In this document: positions 1-9,266 of the stretch, in pieces
Layout of the letters: the number at the start of each line of letters is the position of its first letter
How positions within the stretch are numbered: position 1 is the first letter of the stretch
Origin: Asticcacaulis sp. MM231
GTDB taxonomy: Bacteria > Pseudomonadota > Alphaproteobacteria > Caulobacterales > Caulobacteraceae
Reading direction: 5' to 3'
Assembly (NCBI RefSeq): GCF_964186625.1
Contig: NZ_OZ075108.1
Coordinates: 2,989,001-3,053,000, forward strand
Length of the DNA: 64,000 bases
Notes under the pieces: model-generated
Seen by the model: the letters and a program-made list of their open reading frames with translations, nothing else
The model's database searches: none
What the model was told of the DNA's origin: nothing
Made by a program: the position numbers and the translations under genes

Positions 1-4
1 GAGT

Positions 5-478
5 TTACCAGTTGGGATCGGCCGGAAAGCCAAGCAGTACTTCCTGGATCCGGCGCAGGCTGCCGTCATTGATATTCTCCGGCAGGGCGTCGAGCGCGAA
101 GAAGTCGACATTCTTGATCTCGCCATGCGAGGTCATAGGCACCTCTTCATACTGATCGACGCGGAACAGCAGCACATGGTCGCCGGGGAAAAAGCGCTCA
201 TTGCTATGAACGGATAACAGTTTCGGTACCTCGGTCGGGTTGACGCCTGCTTCCTCGCGCAGTTCACGCGCCACGGCGGCATGGGAGGTTTCGCCGGCAT
301 CGACACCGCCGCCGGGCAGCCACCAGCCTTCGAGATAGGTGTGCTCGATCAGGAGAACCTCACCCTTCGGATTGATGACCAGCCCGCGCACCCCCAGCGT
401 CTTGCCCCGCGTCGCCCGCGAATAGGCAAAGAACAGCGGCCGCGAATAGGGTTCTACGATGCGTTTCCAGTCTTCCAA
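5..478 (-). CDS. Nudix hydrolase
   Basis: Hydrolyses nucleoside diphosphates linked to another group X; the actual substrate cannot be read from the sequence. The 157-residue protein carries a complete Nudix box at about residues 57-79 (G57, E63, R71-E72, E75-E76, G78), which binds the catalytic divalent metal. Length and single-domain layout fit a small house-cleaning or cofactor-processing Nudix enzyme. It is cytosolic, with no signal peptide. The stop lies only 4 bases from the window edge, so the downstream neighbour is not visible. The gene stands alone, divergent from the small ORF at 625. Family call is firm, substrate unknown. Confidence 0.9.
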   Translation of the reverse strand: MEDWKRIVEPYSRPLFFAYSRATRGKTLGVRGLVINPKGEVLLIEHTYLEGWWLPGGGVDAGETSHAAVARELREEAGVNPTEVPKLLSVHSNERFFPGDHVLLFRVDQYEEVPMTSHGEIKNVDFFALDALPENINDGSLRRIQEVLLGFPADPNW

Positions 479-624
479 GCGCGTTTTCCGATATCATGAA
501 GAAGGGGCGCACTGTGGCGTCAATCAGCGATGGGCGCAAGATATGACCGTATTAAATCCCTCCCCCTTGTCTCGCCCGCGCAAGCCGTCTAACTATGTGT
601 AAAGTCCTTTCAGGGAGTTCTCAC

Positions 625-705
625 ATGTTAGCCATCGCTATCCTCGGCTCGTTCCTTATCTTCATGGCCGTCATGAACGTCATCGATTTCGGCCGCATTG
701 ACTAA
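625..705 (+). CDS. 26-residue hydrophobic small protein, coupled to the next gene
   Basis: A short frame of 26 codons plus stop. It starts at ATG 625, preceded 7 bases upstream by a good Shine-Dalgarno stretch (AGGGAG, 612-617). The product is mostly Leu, Ile, Ala, Val, Phe and Met, followed by a polar tail ending FGRID, which would make one membrane helix with a short charged end. Its stop overlaps the TTG start of the following SDR gene by 8 bases, so it may act as a translated leader that couples SDR translation. No family is recognised. It could be a regulatory leader ORF rather than a functional peptide. Confidence 0.55.
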   Translation: MLAIAILGSFLIFMAVMNVIDFGRID

Positions 706-1447
706 AACAGCCTTAGTTACCGGCGCCGCAAAGCGCATCGGACGCGCCATCGCCATCGCGCTAGCCAGGGCCGGCTATGATATCGGCGTCCATTACGGCC
801 GGTCGCGCGACGATGCGCTTTTGCTTGTCAGCGAGCTTGAGGCGCTTGGCGTCCGCGCCCATGCCCTTGCGTGTGATCTCAATGATGTGGCCGGCGTCTC
901 CGGCCTGATCGATGAGGCGCGCGCGGTGCTCGGGCCGCTCGATGTGCTGGTCAACAACGCCTCTGTCTTCGCCGATGACCGTGCCCGCACGCTGTCCATC
1001 GACAGCTGGCAGATGCACATGGACACCAATCTGCTGGCGCCCGTGCTGCTATCTCAGGCCTTTGCCGCGCAAGCCGATATCCGTAGCGGCGCCTCGATCA
1101 TCAACATGATCGACCAGCGGGTGCTCAAGCCCTCCCCGCCCTTTTTCAGCTACAGCATGTCGAAGGCCGGCCTGTGGCACGCCACGCGCACCCTGGCACA
1201 GGCGCTGGCGCCTAATATCCGCGTCAATGCGGTGGGACCAGGCCCTACGCTGAAATCGATCCACCAGAGCGAGGCCGATTTCGCCCGCGAGGCGCGCTCC
1301 ACCCTGCTGCAAAAACCGACCTCGCCCGAGGAAGTGGCGGCGGCGGTGATCTATCTGCTCAATGCGCCGAGCGTGACCGGCCAGATGATCTGCGTCGATA
1401 GCGGCCAGCATCTCGGCTGGCGCACCATCGATATGCTGGATCTCTAG
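698..1447 (+). CDS. SDR oxidoreductase, pteridine-reductase-like (FolM/PTR1 type)
   Basis: Probable NADPH-dependent reductase of 249 residues. The cofactor motif TGAAKRIGR (residues 8-16) contains the basic Lys-Arg pair seen in pteridine reductases. NNAS is at 86-89, and the catalytic Tyr152-x3-Lys156 sits in YSMSK. The residue 13 before the Tyr, normally Ser in classical SDRs, is Asp139; this Asp-Tyr-Lys arrangement is known from PTR1 and FolM, which reduce dihydrofolate, dihydrobiopterin or dihydromonapterin. The later GPGP motif also fits. The start is TTG at 698, inside the stop region of the 26-residue ORF. The 3' end overlaps the convergent HerA-like gene by 4 bases. Pterin substrate is an inference. 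Confidence 0.8.
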   Translation: MTKTALVTGAAKRIGRAIAIALARAGYDIGVHYGRSRDDALLLVSELEALGVRAHALACDLNDVAGVSGLIDEARAVLGPLDVLVNNASVFADDRARTLSIDSWQMHMDTNLLAPVLLSQAFAAQADIRSGASIINMIDQRVLKPSPPFFSYSMSKAGLWHATRTLAQALAPNIRVNAVGPGPTLKSIHQSEADFAREARSTLLQKPTSPEEVAAAVIYLLNAPSVTGQMICVDSGQHLGWRTIDMLDL

Positions 1448-3000
1448 CGCCGACGCTTGGCATTACCCATCATACCGCGCATCAACTGCCCGACCACAGC
1501 GATACCGATGGAGCGGATGATCGGCACCGCCACCGAGGTAACCGTCTTCATGGTCTGGGCGGCGGCCTTGTCCTTGGCCTTTTGTTCGGCGAGCCTGGCC
1601 TTCTCATCGGCCACACGCTGGCGCTCCTCAAGCTTTGCAGCTTGCGCCGCCGCTTTGGCCGCTTCTTTTTCAGCAGTAGAAGGTGGTGGCGGTGGCGCAT
1701 CGGCTTGCGCCTTGGCCATACGCGCGCTCAGAATTTCATAGGCTGACTCACGGTCCTTCAGCGCGTCATACACCCCGCCAACCGGCGATTTCGCCATGAT
1801 GTCAGCGCGCTCCTGATCGGTGGCCGGCCCCATGCGTGACGAAGGCGGGCGGATCATCGTGCGATCGCAGATATTGGGGATGCCCTTAGGGTCAAGCAGC
1901 GACACCAGCGCCTCGCCGGTGCCGAGTTGTTGCAGCACATCGATGGTCTTGAACGCCGGGTTCTCGCGGAACGAATCCGCCGCCGCCTTCAGCCCCTTCT
2001 GCTCCGAAGGCGTATAGGCGCGCAGGGCGTGCTGCACGCGATTGCCAAGCTGGCCCAGCACCGTATCGGGGATATCGGCCGGATTTTGCGTGATAAAATA
2101 GATGCCGACGCCCTTGGAACGGATCAGGCGCACCACCTGTTCGATCTTTTGCAAAAGAGCCGGCGACAACTCATTGAACAGAAGATGCGCTTCATCGAAG
2201 AAGAAGACGAGGCGCGGCTTTTCCGGATCGCCAACTTCGGGCAGTTCCTCGAAAAGCTCCGACATCAGCCACAACAGGAAGGTCGAATAGAGCTTCGGAT
2301 TCTGCATCAGGCGATCGGACGCCAGAATATTGATGTAACCCTTGCCGGCGATATTGGTGCGCATCAGGTCTTCGAGACGCAGGGCCGGCTCACCGAAGAA
2401 GTGGGCGGCGCCCTGATTTTCCAGGGTCAGCAGGTTGCGCAGGATGGTGGCGACCGTGGTCGGCGACACCTGACCATAGACCTGGCTGAGATCCTTGGCG
2501 TTTTCCGAAATATGGTTCAGCATGGCGCGCAGATCGTTAAGATCGAGCAGCAGCAGGCCTTCCTTGTCGGCCACGGCGAAGGCGATATTGAGCACACCTT
2601 CCTGCACGTCGTTCAGTTCGAGCAGGCGCGCCAGCAGCAGCGGCCCCATCTCGGAAATGGTGGCGCGGATCGGGTGGCCCTTCTGGCCGTAAAGGTCCCA
2701 GAAGATGACCGGTGCTGCGGCCGGTGTAAGGTCGAGGTCCATCGACTTGGCGCGCTCGATCAGCTTGTCATTCGGTGCGCCCGGCTGGCTGACGCCCGAC
2801 AGGTCACCCTTGATGTCGGCGGCGAAGACCGGTACGCCGGCATCGGAAAAGGCCTGGGCCAGAATCTGCAGGGTGATGGTCTTGCCCGTGCCGGTGGCGC
2901 CGGCCACGAGGCCATGCCGGTTGGCGCGACTGTAGAGCAGGATTTCCGGTTGGGTGGCCTTGCCGACAAATGCGCCGGCCGGGGTGTTGGTGTCCGCCAT
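1444..3000 (-). CDS. HerA-like ATPase (YjgR/DUF853 family)
   Basis: P-loop ATPase of the FtsK/HerA superfamily, 518 residues. The Walker A motif GATGTGKT is at 34-41, and a Walker B strand ending [10 protein letters not shown] lies near the middle. An arginine-finger region follows ([15 protein letters not shown]). The C-terminal 100 residues are low complexity: a proline run, an Ala/Lys/Glu-rich probable coiled coil, then a hydrophobic segment and a basic tail ending AKRRR. HerA relatives act as hexameric DNA translocases, but for the YjgR branch the role is unclear. ATG start, cytosolic, with a possible membrane-associating tail. The gene is probably expressed alone; the acyltransferase upstream on the same strand starts a separate unit. 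Confidence 0.85.
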   Translation of the reverse strand: MADTNTPAGAFVGKATQPEILLYSRANRHGLVAGATGTGKTITLQILAQAFSDAGVPVFAADIKGDLSGVSQPGAPNDKLIERAKSMDLDLTPAAAPVIFWDLYGQKGHPIRATISEMGPLLLARLLELNDVQEGVLNIAFAVADKEGLLLLDLNDLRAMLNHISENAKDLSQVYGQVSPTTVATILRNLLTLENQGAAHFFGEPALRLEDLMRTNIAGKGYINILASDRLMQNPKLYSTFLLWLMSELFEELPEVGDPEKPRLVFFFDEAHLLFNELSPALLQKIEQVVRLIRSKGVGIYFITQNPADIPDTVLGQLGNRVQHALRAYTPSEQKGLKAAADSFRENPAFKTIDVLQQLGTGEALVSLLDPKGIPNICDRTMIRPPSSRMGPATDQERADIMAKSPVGGVYDALKDRESAYEILSARMAKAQADAPPPPPSTAEKEAAKAAAQAAKLEERQRVADEKARLAEQKAKDKAAAQTMKTVTSVAVPIIRSIGIAVVGQLMRGMMGNAKRRR

Positions 3001-3030
3001 GATCTTGCTCCCTTTGAATCTCTTTTTGTT

Positions 3031-4227
3031 TTATCGCACGCCCGAGGGTGGCGCCAGTGCGGACCGCATGCGTTTTTGCAGGTAACGCCGCATCGGCATC
3101 TCGAAATAGTGAAAGCTCAGCCAGCCCAATCCGGCGGCGGCGGCCATAAAGGCCAAAAGCGCCAGCGGCCAGCTGAAAATCTGCGCCCGCTCGGCAAACG
3201 GCAGACGCGCCATCACCAGCATGATCGCCAGTTGCAACGGGAAGTGGATCAGGTAGATCGAATAGCTGATATCGCCGATCCACGAAATTTTGTGCAGGCG
3301 GTCACGGCTGAGCCATGCGGCACGCCAGTTATCCTGCATCAGGCCCAGCGCCAGCAGGGTGAGCGGCATGACGACATAGAGAAAGCCGACGACGCTGAAA
3401 ATGGCGGCAAACACGCCGGGTTCGAGTAGCACATTGATCGGGTGGAAGGCGCGCGCATAGCTGATGCCCCACAGAACCGGCAGCAAGACCGACAGGGCCA
3501 GCACGAGGCGTTTGCGCCACAGCGCATTTGCCGGCTTGCGCAACGCCTGCACCGCATAGAAGACCAACCCACCCTCGAAAAAACTCGGCACACCGCGCAC
3601 GAAATCGACCGTCGGATCGCTCAGAATGCGGATAACCACGCCCGCCCCGAACAGGGCTGCCAGCACCCAGATGCGGTTGAGCCGCCAGGCGCAAAGCGCG
3701 AAGAACAGGGCATAGAGGAACACCTCGACCGAGATCGACCAGGCCGGTCCGTTGAACGACTGCACGGCAAAGGGCAGCCATTGCTGGATCATCAGCAGGT
3801 TCAGAACGAAGTTGAGCGGCGTGTCCTCATTATAGATGAAATCTTCGCCATAAAGGCTGCGATACGCCAGTTGCAGCCCAACCACCGCGAACAGGGTGAC
3901 GATATAAAGCGGATAAAGCCGGGCAAAGCGGGCGACGAAAAAGCCCCACGGACCGGTGCGGCCTTCCTCGATGGCGCGGGCATAGAGCCAGAAGAAGACA
4001 TAGCCCGAAATGGCGAAGAACAGTTCCACAAAGAACTGGCCGTACAGATAAAATGGCATCAGCACGGCGCTGAACGGCATATGGGCGTAGTCAAAACCGG
4101 CCGCATCGCTGATCAGCAGGAAGTGCTTGTAATGAAAGAAAACGACCACGATCGCCGCCAGACCGCGCAGGATATCCAGCTCGTAAAAGCGGGCTTCCCT
4201 TGGGTGTAAAGGCGGGGCGACGGACAA
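3031..4227 (-). CDS. acyltransferase family 3 membrane protein
   Basis: Integral membrane O-acyltransferase of 398 residues with about ten predicted helices. The N-terminal signature ELDILRGLAAIVVVFFHY places the family histidine (FH) in the first membrane helix, and ARFARLYPLYI is a second typical block carrying the conserved arginine. Such enzymes transfer acetyl or other acyl groups to sugars of surface polysaccharides or lipids. There is no extra SGNH domain, unlike the second acyltransferase at 6139-8019. It lies only 6 bases downstream of the polyprenyl synthase gene on the same strand, so the two are probably co-transcribed. The acceptor is unknown. Confidence 0.88.
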   Translation of the reverse strand: MSVAPPLHPREARFYELDILRGLAAIVVVFFHYKHFLLISDAAGFDYAHMPFSAVLMPFYLYGQFFVELFFAISGYVFFWLYARAIEEGRTGPWGFFVARFARLYPLYIVTLFAVVGLQLAYRSLYGEDFIYNEDTPLNFVLNLLMIQQWLPFAVQSFNGPAWSISVEVFLYALFFALCAWRLNRIWVLAALFGAGVVIRILSDPTVDFVRGVPSFFEGGLVFYAVQALRKPANALWRKRLVLALSVLLPVLWGISYARAFHPINVLLEPGVFAAIFSVVGFLYVVMPLTLLALGLMQDNWRAAWLSRDRLHKISWIGDISYSIYLIHFPLQLAIMLVMARLPFAERAQIFSWPLALLAFMAAAAGLGWLSFHYFEMPMRRYLQKRMRSALAPPSGVR

Positions 4228-4233
4228 GAGATT

Positions 4234-5289
4234 TTAGGTCTGGCGTTCGACGCTGTAGACGGCGAGGCTTTCCAACGCCTGACGCCACGGGCCCTGATCG
4301 AACAGGCTCAAGGCCGCGCGCGCCTTATCGGCATAACCGCGCGCCACGGCACGGGCGGCATCCAGCGCGCCGCTGGAGATCATCAGGCCTTGCGCATGCT
4401 GGAAATCGCCGGGCTTCTGCTCACGCTTGCCGACCGTGCGTTCCCAGAAGGCCGCATCGCTGCCGCTGGTGGCCGCCATGGCGAGGATCAGCGGCAGGGT
4501 CGATTTGCCCTCCGCGAAATCATCGCCGGCGTTCTTGCCGAGATCAGCGGCATCGCCCTGATAATCCAGGATATCGTCCTGAATCTGGAAGGCGAGACCG
4601 AGGTTCATGCCGTAGCTGTAGAGCGCCTTGATCTTCTCTTCAGAAGCCCCGGAGGCCACAGCACCGCTTTCGGAAGCCGCCGAGAACAGCGCCGCCGTCT
4701 TCGATGAGATGATTTCGATATAATCGGCCTGGGTCAGGGTTAGGTCGAAGGCCTTCATCAACTGGAGCACCTCGCCCTGGGTGATGATGGCCGAGGCCTT
4801 GGAGAGGATATCGAGCGCGCGCAAAGATCCGGTTTCGACCATCAGCTCAAAGGCGCGGGCGAACAGGAAGTCACCGACCAGAACGGACGACGGCGCGCCC
4901 CAGATCAGGTGCGCAGCCACCTTGCCGCGGCGCAGTTGCGAGGAATCGACCACGTCGTCATGCAAAAGGGTGGCGGTATGGATGAACTCGACCGCGGCCG
5001 AGAAATTGTGGTGGTGGGTATTGGTGGTGCCGCACATGCGGGCCGCCGCCACGCACAGAAGCGGGCGCAGGCGCTTGCCACCGGCGGCGATCAGGTGCGC
5101 CGCCAGAGCCGGGATGACGGCCACTTCGGACTGCATGCGCGCGGTGATCAGGGCATTGATATCGACCATGTCAGGTTCGCACAGGCTGACCAGCGCCTTG
5201 ACGTCCGCCTTGACGAGTTCTGGCGTGGCATCTGGCGCGGGACGTACAGTATCGATATTGGCCGAATCCAAGGCGGTTACTCCTGACAT
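4234..5289 (-). CDS. ispB: polyprenyl diphosphate synthase (octaprenyl/decaprenyl type)
   Basis: Long-chain all-trans prenyl diphosphate synthase of 351 residues. It makes the side-chain precursor of ubiquinone from farnesyl or geranyl diphosphate and isopentenyl diphosphate. Both aspartate-rich motifs are intact: LLHDDVVDSSQLRRG (first, DDxxD) and FQIQDDILD (second). GGKRLRPLL near residue 70 is the isopentenyl-diphosphate binding block. The first 25-30 residues look like an unstructured extension. It is divergent from the TrmN6-like methyltransferase, an arrangement I recall as common in alphaproteobacteria. The gene name is by family; chain length cannot be decided from the sequence. Confidence 0.87.
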   Translation of the reverse strand: MSGVTALDSANIDTVRPAPDATPELVKADVKALVSLCEPDMVDINALITARMQSEVAVIPALAAHLIAAGGKRLRPLLCVAAARMCGTTNTHHHNFSAAVEFIHTATLLHDDVVDSSQLRRGKVAAHLIWGAPSSVLVGDFLFARAFELMVETGSLRALDILSKASAIITQGEVLQLMKAFDLTLTQADYIEIISSKTAALFSAASESGAVASGASEEKIKALYSYGMNLGLAFQIQDDILDYQGDAADLGKNAGDDFAEGKSTLPLILAMAATSGSDAAFWERTVGKREQKPGDFQHAQGLMISSGALDAARAVARGYADKARAALSLFDQGPWRQALESLAVYSVERQT

Positions 5290-5411
5290 TAACTTTTAGG
5301 CCATAAACCGCCTTGACGGTACAGGCAATGCCCCGCGATACTATTTAGGCACTTAACTTGTGACAGTTCACGGCCTTGGCGCCGGAAAAATATCAGAAAA
5401 AGATCCGGCGT

Positions 5412-6173
5412 ATGACTGAGGACATCCCTCATTTTCTCACAGATGTGACCGAGACGCACCTCCTTGGGGGCCGCGTCAAAGTGATGCAGCCGCAAAAGGG
5501 CTATCGCATAGGCATGGACGGCGCGCTTCTGGCGGCCGCCTGCGCGTCGATTCCCAAGGTTAAAACCGCACTGGAACTGGGCTGCGGCGTGGGCGGCGCC
5601 CTGCTGTCGCTGAAAGCCCGTTGTCCGGCCCTCCGGCTCAGCGGCATCGAGCGCGAAGCCGGCTATGTAGCGCTGGCGCAGGACAATGTGCGGCTAAACG
5701 CGATGGAGGATGTGACCATCCTTGCCGGCGATATCGGTTTGGGGTTCAAACCCCTGGCGCTGGAGCGCGTCGATCTCGTCTTCTCCAACCCGCCCTATTT
5801 CGACGATCCCGACCTGTTGCGTGCGCCGCACGACACAAAACGCCCCGCCTGGATCGCCGATGACGGCCTGGGCGCCTGGCTCGATTTCGCGCTAAGCGCC
5901 GTGGTCGATGGCGGCCATATCGTCTTTATCCATCGCGCCGACCGGCTGGCCGATATCCTCGGCGGCTTGTCGAAGAAGTGCGGCTCTTTCGTCATCCGTT
6001 CGGTCCTGCCGTTCGCCGACCGATGCGCCAAGCGCGTGCTGGTCAAAGCGCAACGGCTCGGCAAGGCGCCCTTGCGGCTGTTGCCACCGCTGATCCTGCA
6101 TGACGATGGCGAGCGCAAGCATGCACCCGAGGTCGAGGCTATTCTGCGCGGGGAAGAGGCGCTGAAATGGTAA
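5412..6173 (+). CDS. tRNA1(Val) adenine-37 N6-methyltransferase-like protein
   Basis: SAM-dependent class I methyltransferase of the TrmN6/YfiC family. From the ATG at 5412 it has 253 residues. Features are the SAM-binding loop LELGCGVGGALLSL and the amino-methyltransferase motif SNPPYF (NPPY), which fits adenine N6 methylation. The opening ETHLLGGRVKVMQPQKGYRIGMD is typical of this family (GYR..D substrate block). The open frame extends 12 codons further to a TTG at 5376, but the sequence there is not conserved-looking and has no better ribosome site, so ATG is preferred. The 3' end overlaps the convergent acyltransferase by 35 bases. Confidence 0.82.
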   Translation: MTEDIPHFLTDVTETHLLGGRVKVMQPQKGYRIGMDGALLAAACASIPKVKTALELGCGVGGALLSLKARCPALRLSGIEREAGYVALAQDNVRLNAMEDVTILAGDIGLGFKPLALERVDLVFSNPPYFDDPDLLRAPHDTKRPAWIADDGLGAWLDFALSAVVDGGHIVFIHRADRLADILGGLSKKCGSFVIRSVLPFADRCAKRVLVKAQRLGKAPLRLLPPLILHDDGERKHAPEVEAILRGEEALKW

Positions 6174-8019
6174 GCCGATCCGCCAGAAGCCCTGCGCCCT
6201 TAAGGCTCAGATGCTGGCCGTTGAAATAGAGCACACCCTTTTGGGCTTGATACACTCGGCAACGCTCCGCATCGCACAGCACCTCCGAAGGCCGCAGAAC
6301 CTCCAGACCGTGCGCGGCCGAGAAAGCATCAAGTTCGCTGATGGTGCGGCCATGCTCCGTCTCGAACTGCGCCCGGCGCATGCCGACGCCTGCCGGATCG
6401 CGCCCCAGTCGCATCGCCAGCCCGACCTGAGACGGCGGATCAAAGCCATAGACCGGCAGCGGATAGACCAGCACCACCCGCTTGCCGGAAGCCTGCAAAT
6501 CGAGCGCGCTCAGTTGCAGGCCGGTCAGCATGGCGGCAGGGTTATCCGCATCATAGCGCCGATAGTTCAGCACCAGCACCACAGTCTTGATGTTGGGATC
6601 GGCTTTCAGATGCAGCAGCATGTCGGCATTGTGCGCCCGGCAGCCGCGATTATAGGCGATGACGTAGCCAACGCTCGGCGGACAGGCCGAGGCCGTGATC
6701 TGGCGCCCGCTGGCGCCTGTAAGGCGCTCACCCAGGGCCTGCGCCAGTTCGGCGCCTTCGCTGTCGCCCCAGATGGCGATGGCGGGTGCGGCTTTCACAT
6801 CGCCATAGATACAGGTGTCGCGATATGCGATCCGGGCATCCTTGCCGAGGTGACAATGGCGGCGGTCGTGATTGTAATCGTCCGTGGCGGCGAAAGCGGC
6901 CTGCTCGGCGGCATTGAAGCGCTGAGGCAGGCCTTTGGCATCGAAAATTAGCAGCGCCACGATAATCGACACCGCCATGGCGCCAAGCGCCATCGGCCAG
7001 ACAAACCGCAGGCGCTTTTCGAGAAACGGCTGTTCGATATAGCGCCGCGACAGCGCCGCCATGACAAAGCCGAGCCCCACCACCGGCAGGGCGATCCACA
7101 CCGAATCGCCGAACATCAGCCGCGCATAGACCAGCAGCGGCCAGTGCCAGAGATAGAGCGAATAGGAGATATCGCCGGTAAAGGTCAGGGGTGGCGCGGC
7201 GATCAGTGTATTGCACCAGCCGTCATGCGTGAGCAATAGCAGGGCCGCGCCGAGGCAGGGCGGCAAGGCCCACAGGCCGGGAAACGGCAGGCGGTCGTTC
7301 AGCAGGATCAGGCTGGCGATCATCAAGGCCAGCCCCAACAGCGACAACCATCGCCGGAGCGCGTCGCTTAAGCGCAAACGCGCCTTCGCCCAGACGCACA
7401 ACGCACCGATTAAAATCTCAAAAGCCCGTGTGGTCGGCAGATAGAAGGCGGCTTCAGGTTTGGTGGTGATCTGAGCCAGCGTCAGCGACAGCAGCGCCAG
7501 CGCACCCAGCACAGGCCACAAAAAACGTCGCGCCAACCTGTGCAAGGCCAGAAGGGCCAAGGGGAAAATCAGGTAAAACTGTTCCTCGACGCCGAGCGAC
7601 CAGGTGTGCAGCAAGGGCTTGAGGCTGGAGGCGCTGTCGAAATAATCGGCCAGATGGGCAAAGGCAAAGTTCGACAGGAACAGGGTGGTGAAAAACTGGC
7701 TGTAAACCAGTTCGCTTAGCAGCTTCGGCGGCAGGATCAGCAGGCCAGCGATGAGCGTAAACGCCAGCACGGCATAGAGCGCCGGAAACAGCCGCCGGAT
7801 GCGGCGCTGATAGAAGTCGCGCAGGCGAAAGCCGCCGGCCTCCATGTCACGCAACAGAATCTGCGTGATCAGGTAACCCGATATAACAAAGAAGATATCG
7901 ACGCCGGCAAATCCGCCCGGCAGCGCCGCAGGGCTGACATGGAACAGCACCACCGCCAGCACGGCGATGCCGCGAAGCCCCTGTATATCAGCGCGTTTTT
8001 GCAAAGGCGTATCCGTCAT
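6139..8019 (-). CDS. OafA-type acyltransferase with C-terminal SGNH domain
   Basis: Two-domain O-acyltransferase of 626 residues. The N-terminal half is a membrane acyltransferase-3 domain (opening QGLRGIAVLAVVLFHV, with the family histidine) and holds about ten helices up to residue 370. The C-terminal half is periplasmic and SGNH-like. Block I reads IWGDSEGAEL, so the nucleophile serine is present but the usual GDSH is GDSE. Block V reads FNGQHLSLKGA, keeping the histidine but with Asn where Asp usually sits three residues before it. Such proteins acetylate O-antigen, peptidoglycan or exopolysaccharide. The altered residues make activity of the SGNH half uncertain. Confidence 0.85.
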   Translation of the reverse strand: MTDTPLQKRADIQGLRGIAVLAVVLFHVSPAALPGGFAGVDIFFVISGYLITQILLRDMEAGGFRLRDFYQRRIRRLFPALYAVLAFTLIAGLLILPPKLLSELVYSQFFTTLFLSNFAFAHLADYFDSASSLKPLLHTWSLGVEEQFYLIFPLALLALHRLARRFLWPVLGALALLSLTLAQITTKPEAAFYLPTTRAFEILIGALCVWAKARLRLSDALRRWLSLLGLALMIASLILLNDRLPFPGLWALPPCLGAALLLLTHDGWCNTLIAAPPLTFTGDISYSLYLWHWPLLVYARLMFGDSVWIALPVVGLGFVMAALSRRYIEQPFLEKRLRFVWPMALGAMAVSIIVALLIFDAKGLPQRFNAAEQAAFAATDDYNHDRRHCHLGKDARIAYRDTCIYGDVKAAPAIAIWGDSEGAELAQALGERLTGASGRQITASACPPSVGYVIAYNRGCRAHNADMLLHLKADPNIKTVVLVLNYRRYDADNPAAMLTGLQLSALDLQASGKRVVLVYPLPVYGFDPPSQVGLAMRLGRDPAGVGMRRAQFETEHGRTISELDAFSAAHGLEVLRPSEVLCDAERCRVYQAQKGVLYFNGQHLSLKGAGLLADRLTISAPLPRAE

Positions 8020-8063
8020 GCTACACGCTTAGCACGTGAACCCTGGTGGTAAAATATGTAAGC

Positions 8064-8091
8064 GCCCTCGCCCCGGTTACAGAGCGAGGGC
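8064..8091 (-). terminator. hairpin downstream of the Old Yellow Enzyme gene
   Basis: Seven-base perfect arms (GCCCTCG and CGAGGGC) around a 14-base loop, just past the stop of the minus-strand gene at 8101. On the minus strand it is followed by a moderately T-rich stretch (TTACATATTTT), so it is a plausible but weak intrinsic terminator. Confidence 0.45.
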
Positions 8092-8100
8092 CAGGGGCCG

Positions 8101-9195
8101 TTAGACCAGTGAGCCAAGCATGGCGCGTTCGAAGCCTTTGGTGTCCTCGCCGCGACCGGTGCGGATCTTTTCCACCCACTCCGGATCGGACAGCAGCGCA
8201 CGGCCGACCGCCACCAGGTCAAATTCGCCGGCATCGAGGCGCTTGAGCAGGCCGTCGATGGAGGCCGGATGCGACACCTCGCCGCCGAAGCCGGCGATGA
8301 ATTCACCCGACAGACCGACCGATCCGACCGTGATGGTCGGGACGTTGGTGATCTTTCTGGCCCAGCCAGCGAAGTTCAGCTCGGAGCCCGCAAATTCCGG
8401 CTCCCAGAAACGGCGCTGCGAGCAGTGCAGGATATCGACGCCGGCATCGACCAGCGGCTGCAGCCATTGCTCCATCTCGGCCGGGGTGGCGGCGATCTTG
8501 TAATCGAAGGCGCCCGGCTTCCATTGCGACAGGCGCAGGATGATCGGGAAGTCCGGACCGACCGCCGCGCGCGCCGCTTTCACGACCTCGGTGGCGAACA
8601 GGTTGCGCTCGGCGATGGTGGCGCCGCCCCATTTGTCGGTGCGCTTATTGGTGGCGTCCCAGAAGAATTCATCGATCAGATAGCCGTGGGCGCCGTGCAG
8701 TTCGATGGCATCGAAGCCGATCCGCTTGGCATCACCCGTGGCGCGGCCGAAGGCGGCGATGGCGTCGGCGATATCGCTTTCCGACATAGGCGCACCAACT
8801 CTGGCGCCATCAAGCCCCAGGCCCGAGGGCGAATCCATCGGCGTCGGGCGGTAATCGGGCGTGTTGCCGAAGGCCGCACCCGTGTGCCAGATCTGCGGGG
8901 CGATCTTGCCGCCCTTGCCATGCACGGCCTTGACGACCTTCGCCCAGCCTTCGAGCGCTTCGCCGTAGATATTGGGGATATTGGCTTCGTTCTTCGAGGC
9001 CGGACGCTCGATCACAGTGCCCTCGGTCAGGATCAGCCCGACCTTGCCCTCGGCGCGGCGTTCGTAATAATCGGCCACCGCCTGATTGGGGATGCCACCC
9101 GGCGAGAAGTTGCGCGTCATCGGCGCCATGACCACGCGGTTCGGCAGGGTCAGGGATTTCAGCGAAAAGGGCGAAAACAGGGTATCGAGGGACAT
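8101..9195 (-). CDS. NADH:flavin oxidoreductase, Old Yellow Enzyme family
   Basis: FMN-dependent ene-reductase-type TIM barrel of 364 residues. The N-terminal LFSPFSLKSLTLPNRVVMAPMTR is the FMN-binding start of the barrel. The substrate-binding His pair lies in LHGAHGYLIDEFFWDATNKRTDKWGG. A late VGRALLSDPEW block contributes to phosphate binding. It probably reduces activated C=C bonds of an unknown electrophile. It is cytosolic, without the Fe-S or second flavin domain of 2,4-dienoyl-CoA reductase. Transcribed alone; the next gene upstream on the same strand (apbC) ends 71 bases away. Confidence 0.9.
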   Translation of the reverse strand: MSLDTLFSPFSLKSLTLPNRVVMAPMTRNFSPGGIPNQAVADYYERRAEGKVGLILTEGTVIERPASKNEANIPNIYGEALEGWAKVVKAVHGKGGKIAPQIWHTGAAFGNTPDYRPTPMDSPSGLGLDGARVGAPMSESDIADAIAAFGRATGDAKRIGFDAIELHGAHGYLIDEFFWDATNKRTDKWGGATIAERNLFATEVVKAARAAVGPDFPIILRLSQWKPGAFDYKIAATPAEMEQWLQPLVDAGVDILHCSQRRFWEPEFAGSELNFAGWARKITNVPTITVGSVGLSGEFIAGFGGEVSHPASIDGLLKRLDAGEFDLVAVGRALLSDPEWVEKIRTGRGEDTKGFERAMLGSLV

Positions 9196-9266
9196 GCAGC
9201 AGCTCCAGTGAATTGCATCTGTCGCTGATATGGTTACAATATGTTGCGCTGCAAGAGGAACGGCGC

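Noticed and set aside
1927..3429. 500-codon frame opposite the HerA-like ATPase
   Set aside because: Spans two real minus-strand genes and lacks recognisable motifs.
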